From Alistipes sp. (GTDB taxonomy: Bacteria > Bacteroidota > Bacteroidia > Bacteroidales > Rikenellaceae): a DNA stretch of 64,000 bases. Numbering within the stretch: position 1 is the stretch's first letter; each line of letters starts with the position of its first letter. The notes below the pieces were generated by a model. It did not search any database, had not been told where the DNA came from, and saw only the letters and a list, made by a program, of their open reading frames with translations. The stretch lies in NCBI GenBank assembly GCA_022511345.1, contig JAFLRR010000014.1, positions 1-64,000 on the forward strand, written 5' to 3'. The translations under genes and the position numbers were made by a program. This document shows, piece after piece, positions 45,525 to 53,956 of the stretch.

Positions 45525-46745
45525 ATGCTCGACATTGCCAGAATACGCGAGGAGTTTCCCATACTGTCGCGGACGGTCTACGGCCGCCCGCTGGTCTATC
45601 TCGACAGCGGCGCCACGGCCCAGAAGCCGCGCGCTGTCATCGAGTGCACGGAGCGCCTCTACCGCGAGCTGAACGCCAACATCCACCGCGGCGTGCACTA
45701 CCTCTCGTCCGAGGCTACGGCCATGTACGAGGCCGCCCGCGAGCAGATTCGCACCTTCATCGGCGCCTCCTCGCGCGAGGAGGTTATATTCACCTCGGGC
45801 GCCACGGCTTCGCTGAACACCGTGGCCCGGTCGTGGTCGGAGCGCTTCCTGCGCGAGGGCGACAACATCATCATAAGTCAGATGGAGCACCACTCGAACA
45901 TCGTGCCCTGGCAGATGGCTGCCCAGGCCCGCGGCGCCGAGATTCGCGTGCTTCCGTTCGACGACAGCGGCCGCCTCTGCACCGAGCTGCTCGACACCCT
46001 TATAGACAGCCGTACGCGCATGGTAGCCGTCACGCAGGCCTCCAACACCCTTGGCACGCGTCCCGACATCGAGACTGTCGTGGCCCGTGCGCATGCCGCC
46101 GGCGCGCACGTTACTGTCGACGGCTGCCAGGGCATAGTCCACGGCGGCACCGACGTTGCCCGTATGGGCTGCGACTTCTACGCCTTCTCGGCTCACAAGC
46201 TCTACGGACCCACGGGCACGGGCGTGCTCTACGGCCGCCGCGAGCTGCTCGAGCAGATGCCTCCCTGCGCCGGCGGCGGCGACATGGTCGAGAGCGTCTC
46301 GTTCGAGAAGACCACCTATGCTCCGCTGCCGCTCAAGTTCGAGGCCGGCACTGCCAACTATGTCGGAGCCATCGCCGCGGCCGAAGCCGTGCGTTTCGTC
46401 AGCAGCCTCGACGCTGCGGCTGTCGAGGACCACGAGCGGCGCCTCACGCAGCTGGCCCACCGGCTGCTTTCGGAGATAGAGGGCCTTCGCATCTACGGCA
46501 CCACTGAGGATAAGTGCTCCATCGTGTCGTTCGATATCGAGGGTGTGCACAACTACGATGTGGGCATGATACTCGACAAGCTGGGTATCGCCGTGCGCAC
46601 GGGCCACCATTGCGCCGAGCCTGTCATGCGGCGCTTCGGTGTGAGCGGCATGTGCCGCGCGTCTATGGCGCTCTACAATACCGAAGATGAAATCGAGGCT
46701 CTTGCCGCGGGAGTGCGGCGGGCCGTCAGGATGCTTAGAAAGTAA
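45525..46745 (+). CDS. sufS: Cysteine desulfurase SufS
   Basis: A 406-residue PLP enzyme that takes sulfur from cysteine and gives it to SufE/SufB. The PLP lysine is K225 in FSAHKLYGPTG and the catalytic cysteine is C363 in RTGHHCAEPVM. The LDSGATAQKPRAVIE start is typical of group II desulfurases. It lies 3 bases after sufD; sufE is at 61101. Confidence 0.95.
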   Translation: MLDIARIREEFPILSRTVYGRPLVYLDSGATAQKPRAVIECTERLYRELNANIHRGVHYLSSEATAMYEAAREQIRTFIGASSREEVIFTSGATASLNTVARSWSERFLREGDNIIISQMEHHSNIVPWQMAAQARGAEIRVLPFDDSGRLCTELLDTLIDSRTRMVAVTQASNTLGTRPDIETVVARAHAAGAHVTVDGCQGIVHGGTDVARMGCDFYAFSAHKLYGPTGTGVLYGRRELLEQMPPCAGGGDMVESVSFEKTTYAPLPLKFEAGTANYVGAIAAAEAVRFVSSLDAAAVEDHERRLTQLAHRLLSEIEGLRIYGTTEDKCSIVSFDIEGVHNYDVGMILDKLGIAVRTGHHCAEPVMRRFGVSGMCRASMALYNTEDEIEALAAGVRRAVRMLRK

Positions 46746-46757
46746 AGTGTAAAACCT

Positions 46758-47444
46758 ATGTTTATAGTGCTTGAGGGCGTCGACGGCGCCGGAAAATCGA
46801 CACAGGTCAGGAAACTGCAGGATATGCTGCTGAAGCGCGGTTTGGATGTGGCTTTCGTGCACTTCCCGCGCTTCGATGCGCCCGTCTACGGCGAGCTCAT
46901 AAGCCGTTTTCTGCGCGGCGAGCTGGGCACGCTCGAGCAGGTCAATCCCTATCTTGTCGCGCTGCTCTATGCGGGCGACAGGGCCGATGCCGCCGCTACC
47001 ATCCGCCGCTGGATGGCCGAGGGCAAGGTGGTCGTAGCCGACCGTTACGTCTACTCCAACATAGGCTACCAGTGCGCCAAGGTCGCCGACGAGCAGGAGC
47101 GCCGCCGTCTGGCCGAGTGGATTCTCGATTTGGAATACTCTCACTACGCCATTCCGCGCCCCGATTTGTCGCTCTTTCTCGACGTTCCCTTCCGCTTTAC
47201 GGAGGACAAGCTGAGCGGCAAGCGCGGCGGTGACGACCGCAGCTACCTTAATGGCGGCGCCGACATCCACGAATCGTCTCTCGAGCTTCAGCGCCGTGTG
47301 CGTGCCGTATATCTCGAAGCTGCGGGTCACGACCCTGCGCTGCGCACCGTCGACTGCTCCGACGGCAGCGGCTCCATGGCCTCGGCCGATGAGATATTCA
47401 GCCGCATCGCGGCCATTGTCGAGCCTGTAATATCGCGAACATGA
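46758..47444 (+). CDS. tmk: Thymidylate kinase
   Basis: A 228-residue dTMP kinase for dTTP synthesis. The P-loop is GVDGAGKST (7-15), the DR(Y) motif is D95-R96 in VVVADRYVYSN, and the LID region (about 150-170) carries basic residues. It starts 12 bases after sufS and overlaps the next gene by 4 bases. Confidence 0.93.
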   Translation: MFIVLEGVDGAGKSTQVRKLQDMLLKRGLDVAFVHFPRFDAPVYGELISRFLRGELGTLEQVNPYLVALLYAGDRADAAATIRRWMAEGKVVVADRYVYSNIGYQCAKVADEQERRRLAEWILDLEYSHYAIPRPDLSLFLDVPFRFTEDKLSGKRGGDDRSYLNGGADIHESSLELQRRVRAVYLEAAGHDPALRTVDCSDGSGSMASADEIFSRIAAIVEPVISRT

Positions 47445-48544
47445 ACCGCCGCACCCGGAACATAATCTGCACCGCCTGCCGGCTCGTCCTGGCGCTGACG
47501 TTCATCTTTTCGGGCGCCGTGAAGTCGATGGACCCGTGGGGCACGGCCATGAAAATCGAGGAGTACCTCTCGATTTACGGCTTCGAGGAGCTCAGCGGTG
47601 CGAGCATGGTTTTCTCCGTGTGGCTGTGCGGCGCCGAGATGATGATGGGTCTCATGCTGCTCTTCGGCGTGAGAATCAGGCTGGTCTCGACCATCGCCTT
47701 CGTGTCGATGCTCTTCTTCACGGTTCTTACCTTGCTGAGCGCCACGGTCATACCCGTCGAGGACTGCGGCTGTTTCGGCGATGCCGTCAAACTGACTCCG
47801 TGGCAGACCTTTGCCAAGAATGCCGTTCTGCTACCCATGTCGTTCGTTGTCATGTGGTGCAACCGCCACGGGCGCATGTTCTGCTTCAATATGCGCGAGG
47901 TGCTGCTTGCCGCGCTCTTCTTCGCCGTCTCGATAGGCCTGGGCTGCTACTCCTACCTGCACCTTCCGCCCATAGATTTCCTGCCTTACAAGGTCGGCGT
48001 TAACATCGGCGCCGAGATGGAGCGCGCCGCCGCCGAGGATGCCTCTCGCGATGTGCGCACCGTGCTGGTCTACCGCAACATATCCACCGGCAAGCTGCAC
48101 GAGTTCGCCCTCGAGGACGAGGAGTGGCGCGACAGCTCGCTCTGGGAGTGGGCCGACACCTACACCACTGGCGACGAACACTCGATGCGTCCCACCGTTG
48201 CCGAGTTCGCCGTACGCGACGTCGAGGGCGATGCCACCGGCGAGATACTCTCTGTGCAGGGCCGCCTCTACATGTTCTGTACCGACGATGCCTCGGCGCT
48301 CGACGGCTCGTGCCGCAGCCGCCTGGAGCATATGGCCGCACGCGCTGCGGCCGAGGGCGCACAGGTCATATGCCTGACCTCCAAGCCGCTGCACGATGTG
48401 ACCTACATCTCGGCCGGCGGCCTTGACATCCGCTGCTACAACGTCGACGCCTCGACGCTGAAGACCATGCTCCGTGCCCGCAGCGGGGTAGTCGTCCTCG
48501 ACGACGGCACCATCACCGACAAACGCAACTGCCGCGACATGTAA
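47441..48544 (+). CDS. DoxX-like membrane protein with C-terminal thioredoxin-like region
   Basis: A 367-residue protein of the Bacteroidales BT_3928-type family. Four membrane helices (about 10-30, 48-70, 75-97, 120-140) form a DoxX/MauE-like unit with a VEDCGCFGDAV cysteine motif, then a fifth helix (about 148-168). The soluble part (about 180-367) is thioredoxin-fold-like without a visible CXXC. A redox or thiol-related membrane role is inferred. The ATGA overlap with tmk suggests coupling. Confidence 0.75.
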   Translation: MNRRTRNIICTACRLVLALTFIFSGAVKSMDPWGTAMKIEEYLSIYGFEELSGASMVFSVWLCGAEMMMGLMLLFGVRIRLVSTIAFVSMLFFTVLTLLSATVIPVEDCGCFGDAVKLTPWQTFAKNAVLLPMSFVVMWCNRHGRMFCFNMREVLLAALFFAVSIGLGCYSYLHLPPIDFLPYKVGVNIGAEMERAAAEDASRDVRTVLVYRNISTGKLHEFALEDEEWRDSSLWEWADTYTTGDEHSMRPTVAEFAVRDVEGDATGEILSVQGRLYMFCTDDASALDGSCRSRLEHMAARAAAEGAQVICLTSKPLHDVTYISAGGLDIRCYNVDASTLKTMLRARSGVVVLDDGTITDKRNCRDM

Positions 48545-48566
48545 TCGCCTGTGCGGCCATCAACAC

Positions 48567-48595
48567 AGCGGCCGGTCCCGATGGGGCCGGCCGCT
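48567..48595. terminator. Terminator between DoxX-like and OsmC genes
   Basis: AGCGGCCGG (48567-48575) pairs with CCGGCCGCT (48587-48595), with further pairing inside. It serves two converging genes. Confidence 0.75.
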
Positions 48596-48626
48596 TGCTC
48601 TGTTTAGGCACCGTGGCGCTCCTGCG

Positions 48627-49040
48627 TCATGGCATCGACGCCGCAGGCACCGACACCACGGCCGATATGCCGCGCGATACTGGACCTATCATCTTCAGCA
48701 TCCTCACCAGGCCGCAGTATTTGTCGTGGGCCAGAATTATTGCTCGTCCCACGCGCGCATCGTCATCGTCGTTGCGCGTCTCTACGCGGTAGAATACCTC
48801 GAATGACTCGTAGACGCTTTCGGCGCGCACCTCGTCTGTCGAGAGCCGCCCCGATACTGTCACCTCGAAGTTCACGGGCGCTATTCGCTGGCGCTTCATG
48901 ATTGACAGAGCCGTTAAGGCTGCACATGTGGCTGCGGAGCAGAGAAACAGCTCCTTGGGATTCATTTGTTCGCGCGACGGCCCTGTTGCGGGCTCGAAGC
49001 GCGAATCGTCCGTCATGCGGACAGTCGATTTTATTGTCAT
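48627..49040 (-). CDS. OsmC/Ohr family protein
   Basis: A 137-residue protein of the OsmC/Ohr peroxide-resistance fold. The start at 49040 (MTIKSTVRM) is preferred to one 12 codons upstream. The two family cysteines are visible: one in ELFLCSAATCAAL and one in DKYCGLVR. Such proteins reduce organic peroxides using lipoyl or thiol donors, but members without proven activity are common. Single gene on the minus strand between two plus-strand units. Confidence 0.85.
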   Translation of the reverse strand: MTIKSTVRMTDDSRFEPATGPSREQMNPKELFLCSAATCAALTALSIMKRQRIAPVNFEVTVSGRLSTDEVRAESVYESFEVFYRVETRNDDDDARVGRAIILAHDKYCGLVRMLKMIGPVSRGISAVVSVPAASMP

Positions 49041-49128
49041 ATGCGCTCGATTGTTTAGCAGATGCCGCAAAGGCAAGAACCGTTCCGCGAAAGGTCCGAT
49101 TCTATTTTTTCAATCGCGGCAAAATAGC

Positions 49129-49136
49129 TATATTTG
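49129..49136 (+). promoter_or_regulatory. -7 promoter element of the TPR gene
   Basis: TATATTTG, 52 bases before the TPR start; a T-rich stretch at 49105-49110 is a weak -33 candidate. Confidence 0.6.
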
Positions 49137-49188
49137 CATCGGTGCGGCCGAATCCCGCGAAGATGCGGAGCCGCAATTTAGTGAGATT

Positions 49189-52164
49189 ATGAGAAACTAT
49201 TTGACAGTCACAGTTTTGCTGTTGACCGCAACTTTCACGGGCGCCCGTGCGGCCTCGCCCGAAGCCGAGGCGCACATGTCCGTGGGCCGCGAGCTGTTTG
49301 CGGCGGGCCGCCACTACGATGCCGGCGAGGAGTTCACCCGCGCGCGCGCGCTGCTTGCCACGTCCGATTTGGAGCAGGCCGCCGAGGCCGATTACTACAT
49401 CGCCGTATGCGCCATGGAGACCGGCGAGCGCGACGCGTCGGCAGCTCTTATAGCCTACCTTGACAAATACAAGGGCTCTCCCTACCTCAACGACGTGCGC
49501 TTCGCGCTGGCGGCCGAGGCGTGCAAGCGCGAAGCCTTCGACGAGGCGTCGCAGTACTTCGCCCAGGTCAACTATGCGGCTCTCGCCCCCGAGCAGCGCG
49601 CCCAGTACGACATCCGCACGGGCTACATAGCCTTCGTCGGCGGCCGCTACCGCGAGGCCGCCGAACACTTCGACAAGGTGCCCCTGACCAGCGAGTATGC
49701 CGACCACGCCACCTACTACCGCGCCTACATCAGCTATGCCGAGGGCGACTACACCTCGGCCCGCCGGGGCTTCCAGTCGCTCGAGTCGCGTGCTCCCTAT
49801 TCGCGTCTTGTGCCCTTCTATCTGCTGCAGATAGAGTTCAACGAGGGCAACTACGCCTATGTCGTCGAGCGCGGCGACGAGCTTTTGGAGCATGCCGCGG
49901 GCAACAGCCGCCGCGATCTGGAGAGAATCATGTCCGAGTCGTGGTTCAAACTCGAAAACTACGGCAAGAGTGCCGAATACATGGACCGCTACAAATCCTC
50001 GGGCGGCGACATAGGCCGCTCGGAGAACTACATCACCGGCTATTCGCTCTACCGCACGGGCCGCTATTCCGAGGCTTCGGAGTATCTGCGCCGCGTGTGC
50101 GGTCCCGACGACCGGCTTACGCAGAACGCCTCCTACCACCTGGCCGACTGCATGCTCCGCACGGGCAACAAGCAGGCCGCCATGCACTCCTTCGCCATGG
50201 CTTCCAACGACGCCTTCGACGCCCGCATCGCCGAAGACGCCCTCTTCAACTACGGCAAGCTGCAGTACGAGACGGGCGGCGGAGCTTTCAACGGTGCCAT
50301 CAACGTGCTCACGCGCTACATCGACAAGTACCCCGCCTCGGAGCGCGTTCCCGAGGCCCGCGAGCTTCTCATCGCGGCCTACTACAACTCGCGCGACTAC
50401 GATGCGGCCTACGAGGCCATCCGCCAGCAGCCCTCGCCCGACGCGGGCATGCGCGCCGCGCTGCAGAAGATAACCTACTTCCGCGGCCTGCAGAGCTTCT
50501 CGGCTGGCGACATGAGCTCCGCGTCGCGCAATCTTCGCGAGTCGCTTGCCTCGGGCGTTAGTCCCAAATACAACGCCCTGGCGCTCTTCTGGCAGGGCGA
50601 GATAGCATATGCCGAGGGCGACTACGATACTGCGCGCCGCCGCTACGAGGATTATCTGGCGCGCGCTCCCAAGAGCGAACGCGAATATGCCCTGGCCCAC
50701 TACAACATAGGCTATACCTACGTCTCCTCTGACGACCCCGCTGGGGGCCGTGCGAACTTCGAGCGCTTCACCTCGCTCTACCCCTCGCGCGACGACTACC
50801 GCACCGATGCCCTGAACCGCATCGCCGATGCCCACTATGCCGAGCGCCGCTACGACGAGGCTGCCCGCAACTACTCTTCGGCCGCCGCTGCCGGCACTCC
50901 CTCGTCGGACTATGCGCGCTACCGCTACGCCATAACCTTGGGCGTGCAGGGCCGCATCGCCGATAAGATAGCCGCCCTGGAGAGGGCCGAGGCTGCCGGT
51001 GGCGAGTATGCCGACGATGCCGCCTACGAGCTGGGCCGCACCTACATGTCGCAGGAGCGCTTCGCTGACGGCGCCCGGGCTCTGGAGCGCTTCACCGAGA
51101 GATACCCCTCGTCGCCCTATGCCGTTCAGGCTCTGACCGATTTGGGTCTCGCCTGCCAGAATCTGGGCGAGGACGAGCGCTCGCTGACCTACTACAAGAG
51201 GGTCGTCGAGACGGCTCCCGGCTCGCGCCAGGCCAAGGATGCCGTGCAGGGCATCCGCGAGATATATGTCTCGCGCGGCGATGCCGAGGGCTATTTCGCA
51301 TATGCCGAGAGTGCCGGTGTCGAGGGCGATACCGACCGCATGTCGCGCGACTCGCTCACCTTCGCCGCCGCACAGTCGCTCTACATCGGCGGCGACATCC
51401 GCAAGGCCGAGCGAGCCCTTGCCTCCTATGTCGACTCCTATCCCAAGGGCTACTACATCGACGATGCGCTCTTCTACCTGAGCGACTGCCGCCTGCGCCA
51501 GGGCAACGAATCGGGCGCCGCCGAATCGCTCAAGCGCCTTGCCGCGCGCCCCGCATCGCAGTATACCGAGCGGGTTCTCGAGCGCCTGTCGTCCATCTGC
51601 TACGACCGCCGCGAGTATGGCGATGCCGCCGCGGCCTACCGCTCGCTGTTCGAGGTCTCGTCCTCGGAGCAGACGCGCGAAAAGGCTCTTCTGGGCTATG
51701 CCCGCTCGGCCGCTTCGTCGGGCGATGCACAAATTGTCCGTGAAGCTGCGGATTATGTCTCCGACAAACGCTCGTCGGGCACTGCGCTGCGCGAGATACG
51801 CTTCGCGCTTGCCGAGGTCGAGGAGCATGCCGGGGCTCATGACCGCGCCGTGGCCCTCTACACCCGGCTGAGTGCCGAGCCGTCTACCCGCGAGGGCGCC
51901 GAGTCGGCCTACAGACTCATCCTCGACGACTATGCCGCCAAGCGCTACGACGAAGCCGAGAAGCGCGTCTACGCACTCTCCGAGAGCGGCACGCCGCAGT
52001 CCAAGGTGCTGGCCCGCGCATTCCTCACGCTGGGCGACATCTACGCTGCGCGCGGCGACATGTTCCAGGCGCGCGCCACCTATCAGAGTGTAGCCGACGG
52101 ATACTCGCCCTCCGACGACGGAGTCGTCGACGAGGCCCGGGCACGAATTTCGGCATTAAAGTGA
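49189..52164 (+). CDS. Large tetratricopeptide-repeat secreted protein
   Basis: A 991-residue protein. The start at 49189 (MRNYLTVTVLL) gives a signal peptide ending near residue 21 (ARA-A); longer readings lack a signal. The rest is a nearly unbroken series of TPR-like helix pairs (for example ALFWQGEIAYAEGDYDTARR and AALFNYGKLQYETGG-type units), rich in YxxG and Y-A-E-G-D-Y patterns. It is likely periplasmic and scaffold-like. It precedes a beta-barrel gene by 7 bases, so the pair may work together. The function is unknown. Confidence 0.82.
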   Translation: MRNYLTVTVLLLTATFTGARAASPEAEAHMSVGRELFAAGRHYDAGEEFTRARALLATSDLEQAAEADYYIAVCAMETGERDASAALIAYLDKYKGSPYLNDVRFALAAEACKREAFDEASQYFAQVNYAALAPEQRAQYDIRTGYIAFVGGRYREAAEHFDKVPLTSEYADHATYYRAYISYAEGDYTSARRGFQSLESRAPYSRLVPFYLLQIEFNEGNYAYVVERGDELLEHAAGNSRRDLERIMSESWFKLENYGKSAEYMDRYKSSGGDIGRSENYITGYSLYRTGRYSEASEYLRRVCGPDDRLTQNASYHLADCMLRTGNKQAAMHSFAMASNDAFDARIAEDALFNYGKLQYETGGGAFNGAINVLTRYIDKYPASERVPEARELLIAAYYNSRDYDAAYEAIRQQPSPDAGMRAALQKITYFRGLQSFSAGDMSSASRNLRESLASGVSPKYNALALFWQGEIAYAEGDYDTARRRYEDYLARAPKSEREYALAHYNIGYTYVSSDDPAGGRANFERFTSLYPSRDDYRTDALNRIADAHYAERRYDEAARNYSSAAAAGTPSSDYARYRYAITLGVQGRIADKIAALERAEAAGGEYADDAAYELGRTYMSQERFADGARALERFTERYPSSPYAVQALTDLGLACQNLGEDERSLTYYKRVVETAPGSRQAKDAVQGIREIYVSRGDAEGYFAYAESAGVEGDTDRMSRDSLTFAAAQSLYIGGDIRKAERALASYVDSYPKGYYIDDALFYLSDCRLRQGNESGAAESLKRLAARPASQYTERVLERLSSICYDRREYGDAAAAYRSLFEVSSSEQTREKALLGYARSAASSGDAQIVREAADYVSDKRSSGTALREIRFALAEVEEHAGAHDRAVALYTRLSAEPSTREGAESAYRLILDDYAAKRYDEAEKRVYALSESGTPQSKVLARAFLTLGDIYAARGDMFQARATYQSVADGYSPSDDGVVDEARARISALK

Positions 52165-52171
52165 TGCTATT

Positions 52172-53878
52172 ATGAAGATGAATAAGATATATATCCTTGC
52201 CTTCGCGGCGGTGATTCTGCCCGCGACCCTTGCGGCGCAGATGCAGAAGCAGGTTGAGGTCACCCGCGACTATGTTCCCAGCATCGAGCGGGCGCAGAAG
52301 CTGGCCGTCGAGCCCGACATGACCGACACTACCCGCATGCGTCCCGACATCGACTACTCGATTACGCCCCTGTCGTGGCAGACGAGCCTTACTACCGACA
52401 AGTTCCGTCCCGCCACCGTCACCTACTGGGACTTCAACCGCCCCAGCCCCTTCTATATCAAGGCCGGCGTTGGAATACCCCTTCAGAGCGAGGGCGACAT
52501 CTACGTCTCGACGCAGAATCCCGACACTGGCTTTGCACAGTTCAGGGTCAACCACCGCGGCACCTACGACAACGTGAAGAACTACTTCGGCGAGAAGCAC
52601 GATTCGCGCTCCATGGACAACCTTGCCGGCATCACGCTGGGCCTCTACACGGGCCGCCGCCAGCTTGCCGGCGACTTCTCCTATGAGGACCGCAACCGCC
52701 GCCGCTACTCTGCCTCCTCGACTCCCGAGAGCGACGCATATGTGCCCGCTGTGGCTGCAGCTCTCGGCGACCGCATCAATACCGGCCGTCTGTGCGGCGA
52801 GATACGCTTCGGCGACGACTTCGCCGACCTGAGCCGCACCAACTTCAACGTTGCCGTTCGCGGCATCTTCTTCCGCGACGACTCTAAGAAGCGCGACGCT
52901 GCGCTCGAGGAGTTCAAGGCCCGCTACGGCGAGTATGCCTACGGCGCCTCGGCTTCCGTCGCCCGGCGCCTGGGCCGCAACACCCTTCGCGCCGATGCCG
53001 ACTACGACGCCGTGCGCGGCACGGGCGATTTGGGCTACGGCTCCAGCCGTGTTCATGCCGCCCTTCGCTACGGCCGCGAAGCTGGCTTTGTGGAGTATCT
53101 GCTCGGCGCCGACTACTGGTACGACGCCGTGCGCGGCACCGACGCCCGCCACCGCGTGGCACCCTACCTGCGGCTGCGGTTCAACATAAGCCGCAAGGGA
53201 CACATCGTTCCGTTCGTCGAGGCCGACGGCGAGCTCTCGGACAACGACTTCATGTCGCTCTCTCGCGAGAATCCCTACGTGGTGCCGGGCACCGTGCTCG
53301 ATGCCGGCACCATGCGCTATAACTTCCGCGCCGGCATCGCCGGCAACCTTGCCGCAAGCCGCCTCTCGTACCGCGTCTTCGTCTCGGCGTCGTTTGCCGA
53401 CGACGACCGCTACTGGTACGTTCGCGACTACATGTGGTTCGGGGTTGTGAAGGGCCGCCGCAACATCTTCTCTCTCGAGGGCGACATAACCTACCGTCCT
53501 GTCAGCGGCCTGGAGCTCTCGGCCATGGCCCGTGCGAGCCGCTTCGGCGGAAACAAGACGGGGCTGTGCAATACGCTGCCCTCGTTCGAGGGGCGAGCCT
53601 CGGCGCAGTACACCGGCCGCCGGTGGAAGCTGGGTGCGTCGGCCGACCTTGCCAGCCGCACCGAGTGGACCAATCTGGTCGGTGACGACCGCTACAACGC
53701 CCGCATCTTCAAAGCCCCCTTCACGGTCGACTTGCGCGCCGTGTTCGAGTGGAGCTTCGGCGAGGAGGTGTCGATATTCGTCGAGGGCCGCAACCTTCTC
53801 AACAACCGCATCTACGGCTTGGCCTACTGTCCCGGCTACGGCATCGGCGGTCTTGCCGGCGTGAAGCTGCAGTTCTGA
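52172..53878 (+). CDS. Outer-membrane beta-barrel protein (TonB-receptor-like, no plug)
   Basis: A 568-residue protein with a signal peptide (about 1-22, ATLAAQ). A short N-terminal segment (QKQVEVTRDYVPSIERAQKL) is followed by strands typical of TonB-dependent receptor barrels, with a C-terminal GIGGLAGVKLQF strand. No plug domain is recognised. It is expressed with the TPR protein upstream. Transport or assembly function is unknown. Confidence 0.75.
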   Translation: MKMNKIYILAFAAVILPATLAAQMQKQVEVTRDYVPSIERAQKLAVEPDMTDTTRMRPDIDYSITPLSWQTSLTTDKFRPATVTYWDFNRPSPFYIKAGVGIPLQSEGDIYVSTQNPDTGFAQFRVNHRGTYDNVKNYFGEKHDSRSMDNLAGITLGLYTGRRQLAGDFSYEDRNRRRYSASSTPESDAYVPAVAAALGDRINTGRLCGEIRFGDDFADLSRTNFNVAVRGIFFRDDSKKRDAALEEFKARYGEYAYGASASVARRLGRNTLRADADYDAVRGTGDLGYGSSRVHAALRYGREAGFVEYLLGADYWYDAVRGTDARHRVAPYLRLRFNISRKGHIVPFVEADGELSDNDFMSLSRENPYVVPGTVLDAGTMRYNFRAGIAGNLAASRLSYRVFVSASFADDDRYWYVRDYMWFGVVKGRRNIFSLEGDITYRPVSGLELSAMARASRFGGNKTGLCNTLPSFEGRASAQYTGRRWKLGASADLASRTEWTNLVGDDRYNARIFKAPFTVDLRAVFEWSFGEEVSIFVEGRNLLNNRIYGLAYCPGYGIGGLAGVKLQF

Positions 53879-53903
53879 CCTTTTTTTGCACACCTAAAAT
53901 TAT

Positions 53904-53932
53904 GCGGGCTGCCCTTGCATGGGGCAGCCCGC
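53904..53932. terminator. Bidirectional terminator before the converging btuB-like gene
   Basis: GCGGGCTGCCC (53904-53914) and GGGCAGCCCGC (53922-53932) are perfect 11-bp arms with a 7-base loop, between two converging genes. Confidence 0.85.
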
Positions 53933-53956
53933 AATGCCTCTATATCTGCCGGGAGG

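Noticed and set aside
48898..49188. N-terminal extension of the TPR protein
   Set aside because: It overlaps the OsmC gene and the promoter and lacks a signal peptide.
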